A stretch of DNA of 42,203 nucleotides from CAXXOZ01 sp963676435 (GCA_963676435.2 CAXXOZ010000012.1:1-42203), one strand, 5' to 3'; counted from the stretch's first letter, positions 17,633 through 26,418 are shown. The notes: generated by a model from the sequence alone, not told the origin. Made by a program: numbers and translations.

Positions 17633-19654
17633 TTGAAAAAAGGACTATTGATTTTTACTTGTATAATTAGTGCATTATTAATAGGATTTTTTGCAAACAT
17701 GATTTCAACCAGTGCTTATGATGAAAAAGCAGGGTATGTAAATGATGATCAGGTTAACGTACGCTCTGGAGCAGGCACAAATTATTCAAATGTAATGAGT
17801 GGTGAAAACCGCATTCAGCTGTATACAGGACATGAAGTTACAGTTATAGATGAAACTTTAGGAACTGATGGAATGGTTTGGTATAACATTAGTTTCGTTT
17901 ATTCAGAAGTTTCATATACAGGTTATATGAGAAGCGATTTTATAAATATTAGCAACACATCATCAGATTATACTTTCGATGGTGACTTTGAAGAATATCT
18001 TGATTCACAAGGCTTCCCAGAAAGTTATAAGCCTTATTTAAGAGAACTTCATGAGAAATATCCTAATTGGGTGTTTATTGCAGATGAGATTGATTATAAC
18101 TGGTCAGATGTTGTAGAGGCTGAAAGTGTTGTAGGAAGAAGTTTAGTGAGTTATGGATCTATTAGCTCCTATAAATCTGTTGAAACTGGAGCATACAACT
18201 GGAGTACGGCTAAATGGAATTATTTTGATGGTACAGCCTGGGCAGCCGCATCGGAAGAATTGGTTGCATATAGCCTGGATCCAAGAAATTTCTTAGATGA
18301 AAAGTATATTTTTCAATTTGAAACCCTATCATATCAGTCAGGTTTTCATAATCTTGCAGGTATAAAAAGTCTAGTTGAGGGTACATTTTTAAATTCATCT
18401 GTAGAGGGAACTACATATTCTGATATATTTCTAGCAGCGGCAAATCAATCAGGAGTTAGCCCTTATTATCTAGTGGCAAGTGTTTTGCAGGAACAGGGTG
18501 TAAATGGAGGAACGGGTTTAATATCAGGAACCTATTCAGGTTATACTGGCTATTATAATTTTTTTAATTATGGAGCATATGCCGCTAATGGTAATTCAGC
18601 AACAGTTAATGGACTTATATATGCTATGGGAACTGATAGTTCGGTGCTAAGACCGTGGAATTCCAGATATAAATCCATTGTTGGAGGAGCAATAAAAACT
18701 GGAAATGGTTATATAAATATTGGCCAAGATACAATTTATTATAAAAAATTTGATTTTATAGGTACACCATATACTCATCAGTATATGACTCATATTTTAG
18801 GTGCGAAAAATGAAGGCTTGATTATGGGGAGTGGGTATTCATCTTCAATGAAATCTTCACTATCATTGACATTTAAAATACCTGTGTATAAAAATATGCC
18901 AGCAACGGCATGTAAAATACCTACAGAAACGGGTAGTCCTAACAATGTACTATCTAGTCTTTCTATAAATGGTTATTCACTTACGCCTAGTTTTGATAAA
19001 TTTACAAGTACATATAATGTAATTGTTCCAAATGATACTAGTTCAATTACTATAAGTGCAAGCAAGGTTGATTCGACAGCAAGTGTTTCAGGAACAGGGC
19101 AAAAGTCTATTTCTGTGGGAAACAATAACTTTAAAATAGTAGTGACAGCCGAAAATGGTGATAAAAGAACATACCAGCTAAATGTTGTAAGAGAAGCTAC
19201 TGTGAAAAATACTCAAACCATAAAAGAAGGTTCGACATTTTCAACTAACTATGATTTAAACGGAGATACGATTTCAGGAATACCAATAGGGACCACAGCT
19301 GGAAATGCTAAAAATGAAATGGCAGTTACAGGATGTACTTATATGTTTACTGATAAAGAGGGTAATGAGACTTCTGGTAGTTTAGGAACTGGTTCTAAAT
19401 GCGTAATTTATGATGAAGGTGGCACAACAAAACTAAAAGAATATGAAATACTGATCTATGGAGATGCAAACGGGGATGGGTTGGTGACCAGTTTGGATAT
19501 GCTATACATAAAAAGACATATTTTAGGTATTAAAAGCTTAGAAGATATATATGCTGACGCAGCAAATGTTAGTAAAGGTTCAGAGGGAATAACATCTTTA
19601 GATATGTTATATATTAAAAGACAAATATTAGGTATTTCCTCAATAGCTCAATAA
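17633..19654 (+). CDS. Secreted glucosaminidase with SH3, cadherin-like and dockerin domains
   Basis: A 673-residue surface enzyme that should cleave beta-N-acetylglucosaminyl bonds in peptidoglycan. Domain order: signal peptide (1-29), SH3b repeat (about 32-105, VNVRSGAGTNYSNVM), glucosaminidase domain (about 120-420; likely catalytic Glu in LVASVLQEQGVNGG, plus GYTGYYNFFNYGAY), cadherin-like beta-sandwich (about 440-525), a pre-dockerin domain with GIPIGTTAG, then a dockerin (610-673). The first dockerin repeat has a perfect calcium loop DANGDGLVTSLD. The second keeps the helix TSLDMLYIKRQILGI but has lost the loop's acidic positions. Start is TTG with AGGGGATGA ahead. It follows purD by 11 nt and is followed by a cohesin protein, its likely binding partner. 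No cellulase or carbohydrate-binding module is present. Confidence 0.88.
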   Translation: MKKGLLIFTCIISALLIGFFANMISTSAYDEKAGYVNDDQVNVRSGAGTNYSNVMSGENRIQLYTGHEVTVIDETLGTDGMVWYNISFVYSEVSYTGYMRSDFINISNTSSDYTFDGDFEEYLDSQGFPESYKPYLRELHEKYPNWVFIADEIDYNWSDVVEAESVVGRSLVSYGSISSYKSVETGAYNWSTAKWNYFDGTAWAAASEELVAYSLDPRNFLDEKYIFQFETLSYQSGFHNLAGIKSLVEGTFLNSSVEGTTYSDIFLAAANQSGVSPYYLVASVLQEQGVNGGTGLISGTYSGYTGYYNFFNYGAYAANGNSATVNGLIYAMGTDSSVLRPWNSRYKSIVGGAIKTGNGYINIGQDTIYYKKFDFIGTPYTHQYMTHILGAKNEGLIMGSGYSSSMKSSLSLTFKIPVYKNMPATACKIPTETGSPNNVLSSLSINGYSLTPSFDKFTSTYNVIVPNDTSSITISASKVDSTASVSGTGQKSISVGNNNFKIVVTAENGDKRTYQLNVVREATVKNTQTIKEGSTFSTNYDLNGDTISGIPIGTTAGNAKNEMAVTGCTYMFTDKEGNETSGSLGTGSKCVIYDEGGTTKLKEYEILIYGDANGDGLVTSLDMLYIKRHILGIKSLEDIYADAANVSKGSEGITSLDMLYIKRQILGISSIAQ

Positions 19655-19667
19655 AGGAGACTCTTAA

Positions 19668-21527
19668 ATGATAAGATTGCTAAAAAAATGTTTTGTTTTT
19701 CTAATTATGTTTTCAGTTGTTTTAGGAATAACAAAGATAGATGTAAGCGCAGCAACAGCGACAGCAAACATCAATATAACATCTCAGACCGTTAGTGAAG
19801 GAGAAACACTCACTGTAAAGGTAAGGGTATATTCAGATGTGGAAATAGGGATGATGGGTTTTTATGTTACATATGATTCCAATATTTTAAGCTATGTTTC
19901 AGGTGATGGCAGTGGTGGTAGTGGAAAAATAACATTCATATATGATGGAACGACAAAAGATGCTACTTTTAATCTGACATTCAAAGCTGAATCGTCAGGT
20001 AGTACAAATATAACCTATGGTGCTGAAACAGGATATGGTATTAGTCCTTTAGATCCGAGTTATGATCCTTTTATGGACATCTCTGGTGGAACAGGAACTA
20101 TAAAAGTTACCGCACCTTCTACCGCATCTTCAAATGCAAACTTATCTTCATTAAAAGTTTCAGGTGAAACAGAGGATGGGGATACAAAGACACTGGCTTT
20201 ATCACCAGCTTTTTCTTCATCAACTACAAAGTATTATCTAACATTAGATGAAGATATAACTAAACTAATTGTTTCAGCAAATACTTCAGATAGTAAAGCA
20301 AAAACAAGCGTTAGTGGAACAAGTATAAGTACAGGAAATAATGTAACAACAATAAAGGTTACTGCCGAAGATGGTTCAACAAAAAGCTATAACATATATT
20401 CGAGTCAGGGTGAAATAGCACCTGAAGATGCAGAAGGCTTAAAGGTAAGTATAGGTGGAGAGGAATTAACAATTTCTTCTTTATTAGATGATATTGATGT
20501 GCCAAAAGGATTTGAAAATACGGTTATAGAATATAATTCTATGAATGTTGAATCTGCATATAATGAAGATTTAGACCTTACTCTTTTGTATATTATGAAT
20601 CCAGAAACTCTTGAAGGAGATTTTTATATTTATTATAAAGAAGAAGGGAACTTTTATAGATATCAGGAAATAGTCCAGGGTTCAAATACTTATATTGTGA
20701 TGAAGGTTGATGATACAATAATTGTCCCTGATACATTTAATAGGACAACTATGGATATAGATAATCAGAATATCGATGGTTGGATAAGTGATGATAACCA
20801 AGAATTTGGGCTTGTTTATGCCATGAATAATTCTGGAGAAACAAGTCTTTATATGTATGATTTTAAAGAAGAAACAATTCAAAGGTTAAATGATGATTTA
20901 TTTTTAAGTATGTCAAGTCAGGGTGTAAATGAAGTTCAGGAAACACAGGTAGAAAAAGAAAAGGATAGAATTTTTTGGTTGCTTATAGGTGTTTCAGTTG
21001 GATTTATAGCCTTGCTGATTTTGGTAATAATACTTTTAGTAGAACGAAAGAAAAGAAACAGCGAGGAATCCGAACCAGAACTAAGGGAAAGATATATTGA
21101 AGAAGATGAAATCTTTGAAGCTTCTGAAAAAATAGAACAAGAAGAAGTTGAAGAAATAGAAAAAACAGAAGAAATAGAAAAAACAGAAGAACTCGAGGAA
21201 ATCGAAGAACAAGAAAAAATTGAAACAATTGAAGAAACAACTGATAATCTAAAAAAAGAAAGTTATGATTATGAGGATCAAAAAGACATAGGTTTTGAAG
21301 CTATATTGACTGAAGAATTTTCTGAAGAAGTTTTAGAAAAGGATATAGATCCTTTTAAAGAATTTCCTGAGTTTTTTGAAACAGATTTTGATGAGGAATT
21401 TGAAGAAGAATTTGAGGAAGCTTTTGGAGAAAAAACGAAAGCCTTTGAAGATATAAAAACAAGAATTTTTGAAGGTTTTGATGATGATGACGATGATTTA
21501 GAGGTTTTTGATTTAGACGATGATTAA
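19668..21527 (+). CDS. Membrane-anchored cohesin-domain protein with acidic cytoplasmic tail
   Basis: A 619-residue protein. Residues 1-28 are a signal peptide. Residues about 29-150 look like a cohesin: SQTVSEGETLTVKVRVYSD, GMMGFYVTYDSNILSYVSG and the closing GGTGTIKV. Residues about 155-250 are a cadherin-like sandwich like that of the preceding hydrolase (LSSLKVSG, VTAEDGSTKSYNI). Residues 250-434 are an extracellular region I do not recognise. One membrane span lies at about 435-457 (FWLLIGVSVGFIALLILVII) with positive VERKKR on the inside. The last 160 residues are extremely acidic (repeated Glu-Glu-Ile-Glu, Phe-Glu-Glu-Glu-Phe, ending in an Asp run), probably cytoplasmic. It lies 13 nt after the dockerin hydrolase in the same transcript, so it likely anchors that enzyme. 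Cohesin assignment rests on pattern, not a search. Confidence 0.8.
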   Translation: MIRLLKKCFVFLIMFSVVLGITKIDVSAATATANINITSQTVSEGETLTVKVRVYSDVEIGMMGFYVTYDSNILSYVSGDGSGGSGKITFIYDGTTKDATFNLTFKAESSGSTNITYGAETGYGISPLDPSYDPFMDISGGTGTIKVTAPSTASSNANLSSLKVSGETEDGDTKTLALSPAFSSSTTKYYLTLDEDITKLIVSANTSDSKAKTSVSGTSISTGNNVTTIKVTAEDGSTKSYNIYSSQGEIAPEDAEGLKVSIGGEELTISSLLDDIDVPKGFENTVIEYNSMNVESAYNEDLDLTLLYIMNPETLEGDFYIYYKEEGNFYRYQEIVQGSNTYIVMKVDDTIIVPDTFNRTTMDIDNQNIDGWISDDNQEFGLVYAMNNSGETSLYMYDFKEETIQRLNDDLFLSMSSQGVNEVQETQVEKEKDRIFWLLIGVSVGFIALLILVIILLVERKKRNSEESEPELRERYIEEDEIFEASEKIEQEEVEEIEKTEEIEKTEELEEIEEQEKIETIEETTDNLKKESYDYEDQKDIGFEAILTEEFSEEVLEKDIDPFKEFPEFFETDFDEEFEEEFEEAFGEKTKAFEDIKTRIFEGFDDDDDDLEVFDLDDD

Positions 21528-21533
21528 TGAGAA

Positions 21534-21569
21534 GGGTAGCCAAAATATTATGTTTGGTTACCCTCTTTA
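21534..21569 (+). terminator. Terminator after the cohesin gene
   Basis: An 11-bp stem (21534-21544 with 21553-21563, one G-T wobble) and 8-base loop follow the stop codon; the T tract is short and interrupted. It closes the pur/wall-hydrolase unit. Confidence 0.75.
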
Positions 21570-21582
21570 ATTTCTTTATAGA

Positions 21583-21611
21583 TTGACACTAGAGCACTAT
21601 GTTGTTATAGT
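21583..21611 (+). promoter_or_regulatory. Strong sigma-A-type promoter for the GntR-clpC operon
   Basis: A perfect TTGACA (21583-21588) is 17 bases from TATAGT (21606-21611). The expected start of transcription falls inside the palindrome that follows. Confidence 0.85.
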
Positions 21612-21635
21612 ATAGATATAACAGTTATAACTATA
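21611..21635 (+). promoter_or_regulatory. Palindromic operator, probably bound by the adjacent GntR regulator
   Basis: Two 12-base arms (21611-21622 and 21624-21635) are inverted around one central A with a single mismatch. The site begins at the last base of the -10 box and covers the transcription start, the place where a repressor blocks RNA polymerase. Binding by the downstream regulator is inferred. Confidence 0.65.
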
Positions 21636-21650
21636 TACGGGAGGCGGATT

Positions 21651-22031
21651 ATGGTTATTAAAATAGATTTTAACAGTGATGAAGCCATTTATATTCAATT
21701 AAGAAACCAAATTATAGTGGGAATTGCATCTGAAAGAATTCAGGAAGGTGATACCCTTCCTTCAGTTCGTCAATTGGCTGATAACATAGGAATTAATATG
21801 CATACAGTAAATAAAGCATATACAGTTTTAAAACAGGAGGGTTTTATTAAACTGGATAGAAGAAAGGGTGCTGTTATTTCTGTAGATATTGATAAACTTA
21901 GGGCAATAGATGAAATGACACAGGAAATGAGAGTTGTTTTGGCTAAAGCAATATGCAAAAATATAACACCAGAAGAGGCTCATGAAATAGTAGATAAAAT
22001 ATATTTAGAATACTTAAACGGATTACGATAA
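21651..22031 (+). CDS. GntR-family regulator, short YtrA-type
   Basis: The 126-residue product is a winged-helix GntR protein without a large effector domain, as in the YtrA subfamily: AIYIQLRNQIIVGIASERIQEGDTLPSVRQLADNIGINMHTVNKAY then LKQEGFIKLDRRKGAVI. The remaining 45 residues are helical and probably form the dimer contact. It has a GGGAGG ribosome site. It is the first gene of the operon with clpC, 27 nt ahead of it, where many Firmicutes have ctsR-mcsA-mcsB. Together with the palindrome at its own promoter this suggests it autoregulates and controls clpC (inference). The signal it senses is not visible; YtrA proteins often respond to wall or membrane-active compounds. Confidence 0.9.
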   Translation: MVIKIDFNSDEAIYIQLRNQIIVGIASERIQEGDTLPSVRQLADNIGINMHTVNKAYTVLKQEGFIKLDRRKGAVISVDIDKLRAIDEMTQEMRVVLAKAICKNITPEEAHEIVDKIYLEYLNGLR

Positions 22032-22058
22032 AATTGCCAAGGCGGAAAAGAGGTAAAA

Positions 22059-24515
22059 ATGCAGAATAAATATACTAAAACAGCAGAAAAAGTTTTGAAA
22101 AGTGCTGGAGATGCTGCGAAAAATTTAGAGCACAGCTATATTGGGACAGAGCATATATTGTTAGGATTAGCTGATGTAGCAGAAGGAGTTGCTTCAATAG
22201 TATTAAAAAATCATGGAGTAACTGCAGATAGATTAGAAGAACTAATAGATCAACTAATAGCTCCAGTTAGACCTGTAGGAGTTAAAGATCCAGGTTTTTT
22301 TACTCCTAGAGCAAAAGCGATAATTGACAATAGTTATAAAGAAGCCCAAAGATTTAAATCACCTTTAGTTGGAACAGAGCATATATTACTTGCAGTTATA
22401 AAAGAATCAGATTCAGTTGCTGCAAGATTATTAAATACACTTGGTGTTAATATTCAAAAGATATATTTAGATATTCTTTTAGCAATGGGAGAGGATTTAA
22501 ATGCTCATAAAGAAGACTTTAGAAATGGAAAATTAGTTGATTCAAAACAAAAAAGTATTACACCAACCTTAAACCAGTATAGTAGGGATCTAACAGCACA
22601 GGCAAAAGCAGGTAAGTTAGAACCTGTTATTGGAAGGGAAGAAGAAATTCAAAGAGTTATTCAAATATTAAGCAGAAGGACAAAAAATAATCCTTGTCTA
22701 GTGGGAGAACCAGGTGTAGGTAAAACAGTTATTGTCGAGGCTTTAGCAACTAGAATAGCGGATGAAATTATTCCTGAGACATTAAAAGATAAAAGACTTA
22801 TGATGCTTGATTTATCAGGTATGGTAGCAGGTTCGAAATATAGAGGAGAATTTGAAGAAAGAATAAAGAAAATAATAAGTGAAGTAAGAGCAGATGGTAA
22901 TGTTCTTTTATTTATTGATGAAATACATACTATAATAGGAGCAGGTGGAGCAGAAGGTGCTATTGATGCTTCTAATATATTAAAACCTTCTCTTGCAAGA
23001 GGAGAATTACAAATAATTGGGGCAACCACAGTAGAAGAGTATAGAAAACATTTTGAGAAAGATTCTGCTTTAGAAAGAAGATTTCAACCTGTTTATGTGG
23101 AAGAACCAAGTATTGAAGATGCTATAGAAATGCTTAAAGGCTTAAGAGGAAATTATGAAGATCATCATAATGTAATAATTACTGATGAAGCAGTAAAAGC
23201 TGCCGTTACAATGTCAGAAAGATATATTAATGATAGATTTTTACCAGATAAAGCAATAGATTTAATTGATGAAGCTTCTTCGAAAGTAAGACTGACTTCA
23301 TTTGTCATCCCGCCTCAGATAAAAGAACTTGAGGAAGAAGTATTAAAACTTGCAGAAGAAAAAGAGGATGCTATAAAAGAAGAAAAATATGATATAGCAG
23401 GTGAAATAAAAGATTTACAGGTTAAATGTGAAGAAAAATTGGTAAAATTAAAGCAAAAATGGCAAAAAGAGAAAAATGAAAAGAAATTAATAATTGATGA
23501 AAATGAAATTGCTGAAGTAGTTTCTAAATGGGCTAAAATACCAGTTAAGAAGCTGGAAGAGGAAGAAACACAGAGACTTAATAATCTTGAAGCTACTTTG
23601 CATCAAAGAGTAGTAGGACAAAATGAAGCAGTAGTTGCAGTTTCAAAAGCTATAAGAAGAGGAAGAGTAGGTTTGAAAGACCCTAAAAGACCTATAGGTT
23701 CATTTTTATTCTTAGGACCTACAGGGGTTGGTAAAACTGAGCTTTCAAAAGCTTTAGCAGAATCAATGTTTGGAAGTGAAAACTCAATAATAAGAGTTGA
23801 TATGTCCGAATATATGGAAAAACATAGTGTTTCGAAACTGATTGGATCACCTCCAGGGTATGTTGGATATGATGAAGGTGGACAGTTAAGCGAAAGAGTA
23901 AAAAGACATCCATATTCAGTTATATTGTTTGATGAAATTGAAAAAGCTCATCCAGATGTATTTAATGTTTTATTGCAGGTTTTGGATGATGGGCATATTA
24001 CTGACGCTCATGGAAGAAAAGTTAATTTTAAAAATACTGTAATAATTATGACATCTAATGTAGGGGCTTCTAGAATAGTAGAACCAAAGAAACTAGGATT
24101 TTCTTCAAGTGAAAGCGCTAGTCAGGACTATGAAAAAATGAAAGAAGCTGTTAACGATGAGGTTAAAAAACTTTTTAAACCGGAGTTTTTAAATAGAATT
24201 GATGATATAATAGTGTTCTCTTCATTGACAAAAGAGGATATTAGAGAAATAGTAACCATTATGTTTGATACAATTTCCGATAGAGCAAAAACACAAATGG
24301 ATATCACATTAAAAGCAACTCCAGCAGCAAAAGATTACTTAGCGGAGCAGGGATTTGATAAAAAATATGGTGCCAGATCGTTAAGAAGAAAGATTCAAAG
24401 TTTGATAGAGGATGAACTTGCTGAGGAAATACTAAAAGGAAATATTGAAAAAGGGCACAAAGTTCAAATTTCGATTTCAGAAGGAAAAATTAAATTCAAG
24501 AATTCAAGTAATTAA
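22059..24515 (+). CDS. clpC: ATP-dependent Clp protease ATP-binding subunit ClpC
   Basis: An 818-residue Hsp100 unfoldase that feeds substrates to ClpP. It has two N-domain repeats (about 5-70 and 80-145, with the repeated GTEHILLG/GTEHILLA), AAA-1 with Walker A GEPGVGKT (about 215-222) and Walker B LLFIDEIHTI, a middle coiled coil with a UVR-like segment (about 430-470; EEKYDIAGEIKDLQ), and AAA-2 with GPTGVGKT (about 553-560) and VILFDEIEKAHPDVF. The C-terminal arginine finger region GARSLRRKIQSLIEDELAEE is intact. Length is normal for ClpC. In Bacillus-type operons ClpC needs the adaptor and kinase McsA/McsB; these and CtsR are absent from this operon, where a GntR regulator precedes it and radA follows two genes later. 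Confidence 0.96.
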   Translation: MQNKYTKTAEKVLKSAGDAAKNLEHSYIGTEHILLGLADVAEGVASIVLKNHGVTADRLEELIDQLIAPVRPVGVKDPGFFTPRAKAIIDNSYKEAQRFKSPLVGTEHILLAVIKESDSVAARLLNTLGVNIQKIYLDILLAMGEDLNAHKEDFRNGKLVDSKQKSITPTLNQYSRDLTAQAKAGKLEPVIGREEEIQRVIQILSRRTKNNPCLVGEPGVGKTVIVEALATRIADEIIPETLKDKRLMMLDLSGMVAGSKYRGEFEERIKKIISEVRADGNVLLFIDEIHTIIGAGGAEGAIDASNILKPSLARGELQIIGATTVEEYRKHFEKDSALERRFQPVYVEEPSIEDAIEMLKGLRGNYEDHHNVIITDEAVKAAVTMSERYINDRFLPDKAIDLIDEASSKVRLTSFVIPPQIKELEEEVLKLAEEKEDAIKEEKYDIAGEIKDLQVKCEEKLVKLKQKWQKEKNEKKLIIDENEIAEVVSKWAKIPVKKLEEEETQRLNNLEATLHQRVVGQNEAVVAVSKAIRRGRVGLKDPKRPIGSFLFLGPTGVGKTELSKALAESMFGSENSIIRVDMSEYMEKHSVSKLIGSPPGYVGYDEGGQLSERVKRHPYSVILFDEIEKAHPDVFNVLLQVLDDGHITDAHGRKVNFKNTVIIMTSNVGASRIVEPKKLGFSSSESASQDYEKMKEAVNDEVKKLFKPEFLNRIDDIIVFSSLTKEDIREIVTIMFDTISDRAKTQMDITLKATPAAKDYLAEQGFDKKYGARSLRRKIQSLIEDELAEEILKGNIEKGHKVQISISEGKIKFKNSSN

Positions 24516-24516
24516 A

Positions 24517-24545
24517 TTGCCTTTTTATAAAAGATAAATTATAAT
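24517..24545 (+). promoter_or_regulatory. Internal promoter after clpC
   Basis: TTGCCT (24517-24522) lies 17 bases before TATAAT (24540-24545), about 45 nt before the small conserved gene. It would let that gene and radA be expressed independently of the GntR promoter. Confidence 0.55.
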
Positions 24546-24591
24546 AATTAAACAAAATGATTCACTTTTCATAATGATAGGAGGATAAAAA

Positions 24592-24999
24592 ATGCCAAAT
24601 AGTAATGAATTAATACGTGTTGAGTCTGACGGAAGAATTTGTTTTGGAAACCATACTTTAGAAGCAAAGTCGAAACAAGGTGATTTTGAATATAGTGGCG
24701 ACCTCTATAAGGTAAAAACTTTCAAAGAAATAACAAAATTGGAAAAAAATGATTTATTAGTTTACGAATCAGTTCCGGGAACAACTGTAAAGGAATATGA
24801 CTATAATGCTTCTGGAATGGAGTTTTTAGTGGAAGGTGAAGATGGATCACAGATTACAGTAGAGTTAGAAAATGATACGGAATACGAAATTTTTATTGAT
24901 GATGAAAGTCATGGCAAGGTTAAGACTAACCTTGGAGGTAAATTAAATTTTAGTATTGATTTTGAAAATGGAGCAAAAAAAATTAAAATCGTAAAATAG
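24592..24999 (+). CDS. Conserved small protein of unknown function
   Basis: A 135-residue, acidic, predicted beta-rich cytoplasmic protein with no signal or membrane segment. It resembles a clostridial family I recall being labelled 'endosialidase' in some databases; I see no sialidase motif and give no function. The first half reads SDGRICFGNHTLEAKSK and LYKVKTFKEITKLEKNDLLVYESVPGT, the second half alternates Asp/Glu-rich strands such as ENDTEYEIFIDDESHGKV. A perfect AGGAGG precedes the ATG. It has its own promoter and lies 21 nt before the chosen radA start. Confidence 0.75.
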   Translation: MPNSNELIRVESDGRICFGNHTLEAKSKQGDFEYSGDLYKVKTFKEITKLEKNDLLVYESVPGTTVKEYDYNASGMEFLVEGEDGSQITVELENDTEYEIFIDDESHGKVKTNLGGKLNFSIDFENGAKKIKIVK

Positions 25000-25020
25000 T
25001 GTATTGTAATGGGAGCGTTA

Positions 25021-26382
25021 ATGGCAAAAGCAGGGAATATGGTTTTTTTCTGTAAAGAATGTGGTTACGAATCTTCAAAATGGATGGGGCAGTGCCCAGG
25101 TTGTAAGGTTTGGAATTCATTTGTTACAGAACCAGTTTTAAAAAAAGCTGAAAAACCAGAAAGAATAAATTTATTAAGTTCAAAACCTAGCACTTTAAAT
25201 GATATAGATGTTAAAGAAGGTGAAAGAATTACAACAGGTTTTGGAGAACTAGATAGAGTTTTGGGTGGAGGTGTCGTTACTGGATCTCTTGTACTTGTTG
25301 GAGGAGACCCAGGTATAGGCAAATCCACTCTGCTTTTGCAAGTCTGTAAAAATATTTCAGATTCTAATAAAAAAATATTATATATTTCAGGAGAAGAATC
25401 ACTAAAACAAATCAAATTAAGAGCTGATAGAGTTGGAAGTTTTTCTGACAATCTTCTTTTGTTGTGTGAAACAGATTTAGAGAAAATAATTGATACCATA
25501 AAAGATATTAATCCTGATTCGGTTATAATAGATTCTATTCAAACCATGAGTGTTGAAATGGTTAATTCTGCACCAGGTAGTGTTAGTCAGGTAAGAGAAT
25601 CTACAGCGAGACTAATGCAGGTTGCAAAAGGATTGCAAATATCGATTTTCATAGTGGGACATGTGACAAAAGATGGAACTATAGCAGGACCAAGAATGCT
25701 TGAACATATGGTTGATACAGTTTTGTATTTTGAAGGAGATTCAAGTGCTTCATACAGAATTCTTAGAAGTGTTAAGAATCGCTTTGGATCAACTAATGAA
25801 ATAGGAGTTTTTGAAATGCTCGGTAATGGGCTTAGAGAAGTAGAAAACCCTTCAGAATTTATGTTGAGTGGAAAGCCAGAAAATTCTTCAGGATCTATAG
25901 TGACCTGCTCTATTGAAGGGACAAGACCTATCTTATTGGAAATACAGGCTCTTGTGACTAGAAGCAATTTTGGAATGCCTAGAAGGACAGCGGCAGGTAC
26001 AGATTATAACAGAGTTAACCTTTTGATGGCAGTTCTAGAAAAAAGAATGGGTTTAAGATTATCTGAATGTGATGCGTATGTTAATATTGCAGGAGGAATA
26101 AAGGTTAACGAACCTTCTCTTGATTTAGGTATTATTATGGCATTGGTTTCAAGTTATAAAGAAGCCTATATAGAGTCAGATACTATTGTATTTGGAGAAA
26201 TAGGTCTTTCAGGTGAGGTTAGAGGTGTTAACATGGTTGAAAAAAGAGTTATGGAAGCCATGAAACTTGGATTTAAAAAATGTATTTTACCCCATGTTAA
26301 TTTAAGTGGTTTTAAAAATACTGATAAAATAGAACTCATTGGTATAAAGAATGTGAAACAAGCAATTGATATATTGACATAG
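25021..26382 (+). CDS. radA: DNA repair protein RadA (Sms)
   Basis: A RecA-like branch-migration factor for recombinational repair. The 453-residue protein starts with the zinc finger CKECGYESSKWMGQCPGC (residues 11-28). It then has the RecA core with Walker A GGDPGIGKST (about 94-103), Walker B-like SVIIDSIQTM, the RadA-specific KNRFG motif (about 251-255) and a C-terminal Lon-like domain (NIAGGIKVNEPSLDLGIIMAL, IGLSGEVRGV). I start it at 25021 (MAKAGNMVFF) because GGGAG lies 5 nt before it; an ATG at 25009 lacks a site. Its last codons contain the -35 box of the tRNA-Trp promoter. Confidence 0.95.
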   Translation: MAKAGNMVFFCKECGYESSKWMGQCPGCKVWNSFVTEPVLKKAEKPERINLLSSKPSTLNDIDVKEGERITTGFGELDRVLGGGVVTGSLVLVGGDPGIGKSTLLLQVCKNISDSNKKILYISGEESLKQIKLRADRVGSFSDNLLLLCETDLEKIIDTIKDINPDSVIIDSIQTMSVEMVNSAPGSVSQVRESTARLMQVAKGLQISIFIVGHVTKDGTIAGPRMLEHMVDTVLYFEGDSSASYRILRSVKNRFGSTNEIGVFEMLGNGLREVENPSEFMLSGKPENSSGSIVTCSIEGTRPILLEIQALVTRSNFGMPRRTAAGTDYNRVNLLMAVLEKRMGLRLSECDAYVNIAGGIKVNEPSLDLGIIMALVSSYKEAYIESDTIVFGEIGLSGEVRGVNMVEKRVMEAMKLGFKKCILPHVNLSGFKNTDKIELIGIKNVKQAIDILT

Positions 26383-26402
26383 TAGTTTTCTTATGGTATA
26401 AA
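26374..26402 (+). promoter_or_regulatory. tRNA-Trp promoter overlapping the end of radA
   Basis: A perfect TTGACA (26374-26379) lies within the last codons of radA, 17 bases before TATAAA (26397-26402). Transcription would start near 26409, ten bases before the tRNA. Confidence 0.85.
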
Positions 26403-26418
26403 TATTAAGTTGATATTT

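Noticed and set aside
21004..21240. Open frame on the minus strand opposite the acidic tail of the cohesin gene.
   Set aside because: Its Leu/Phe-rich product is just the complement of Glu/Lys codons; no ribosome site or promoter.
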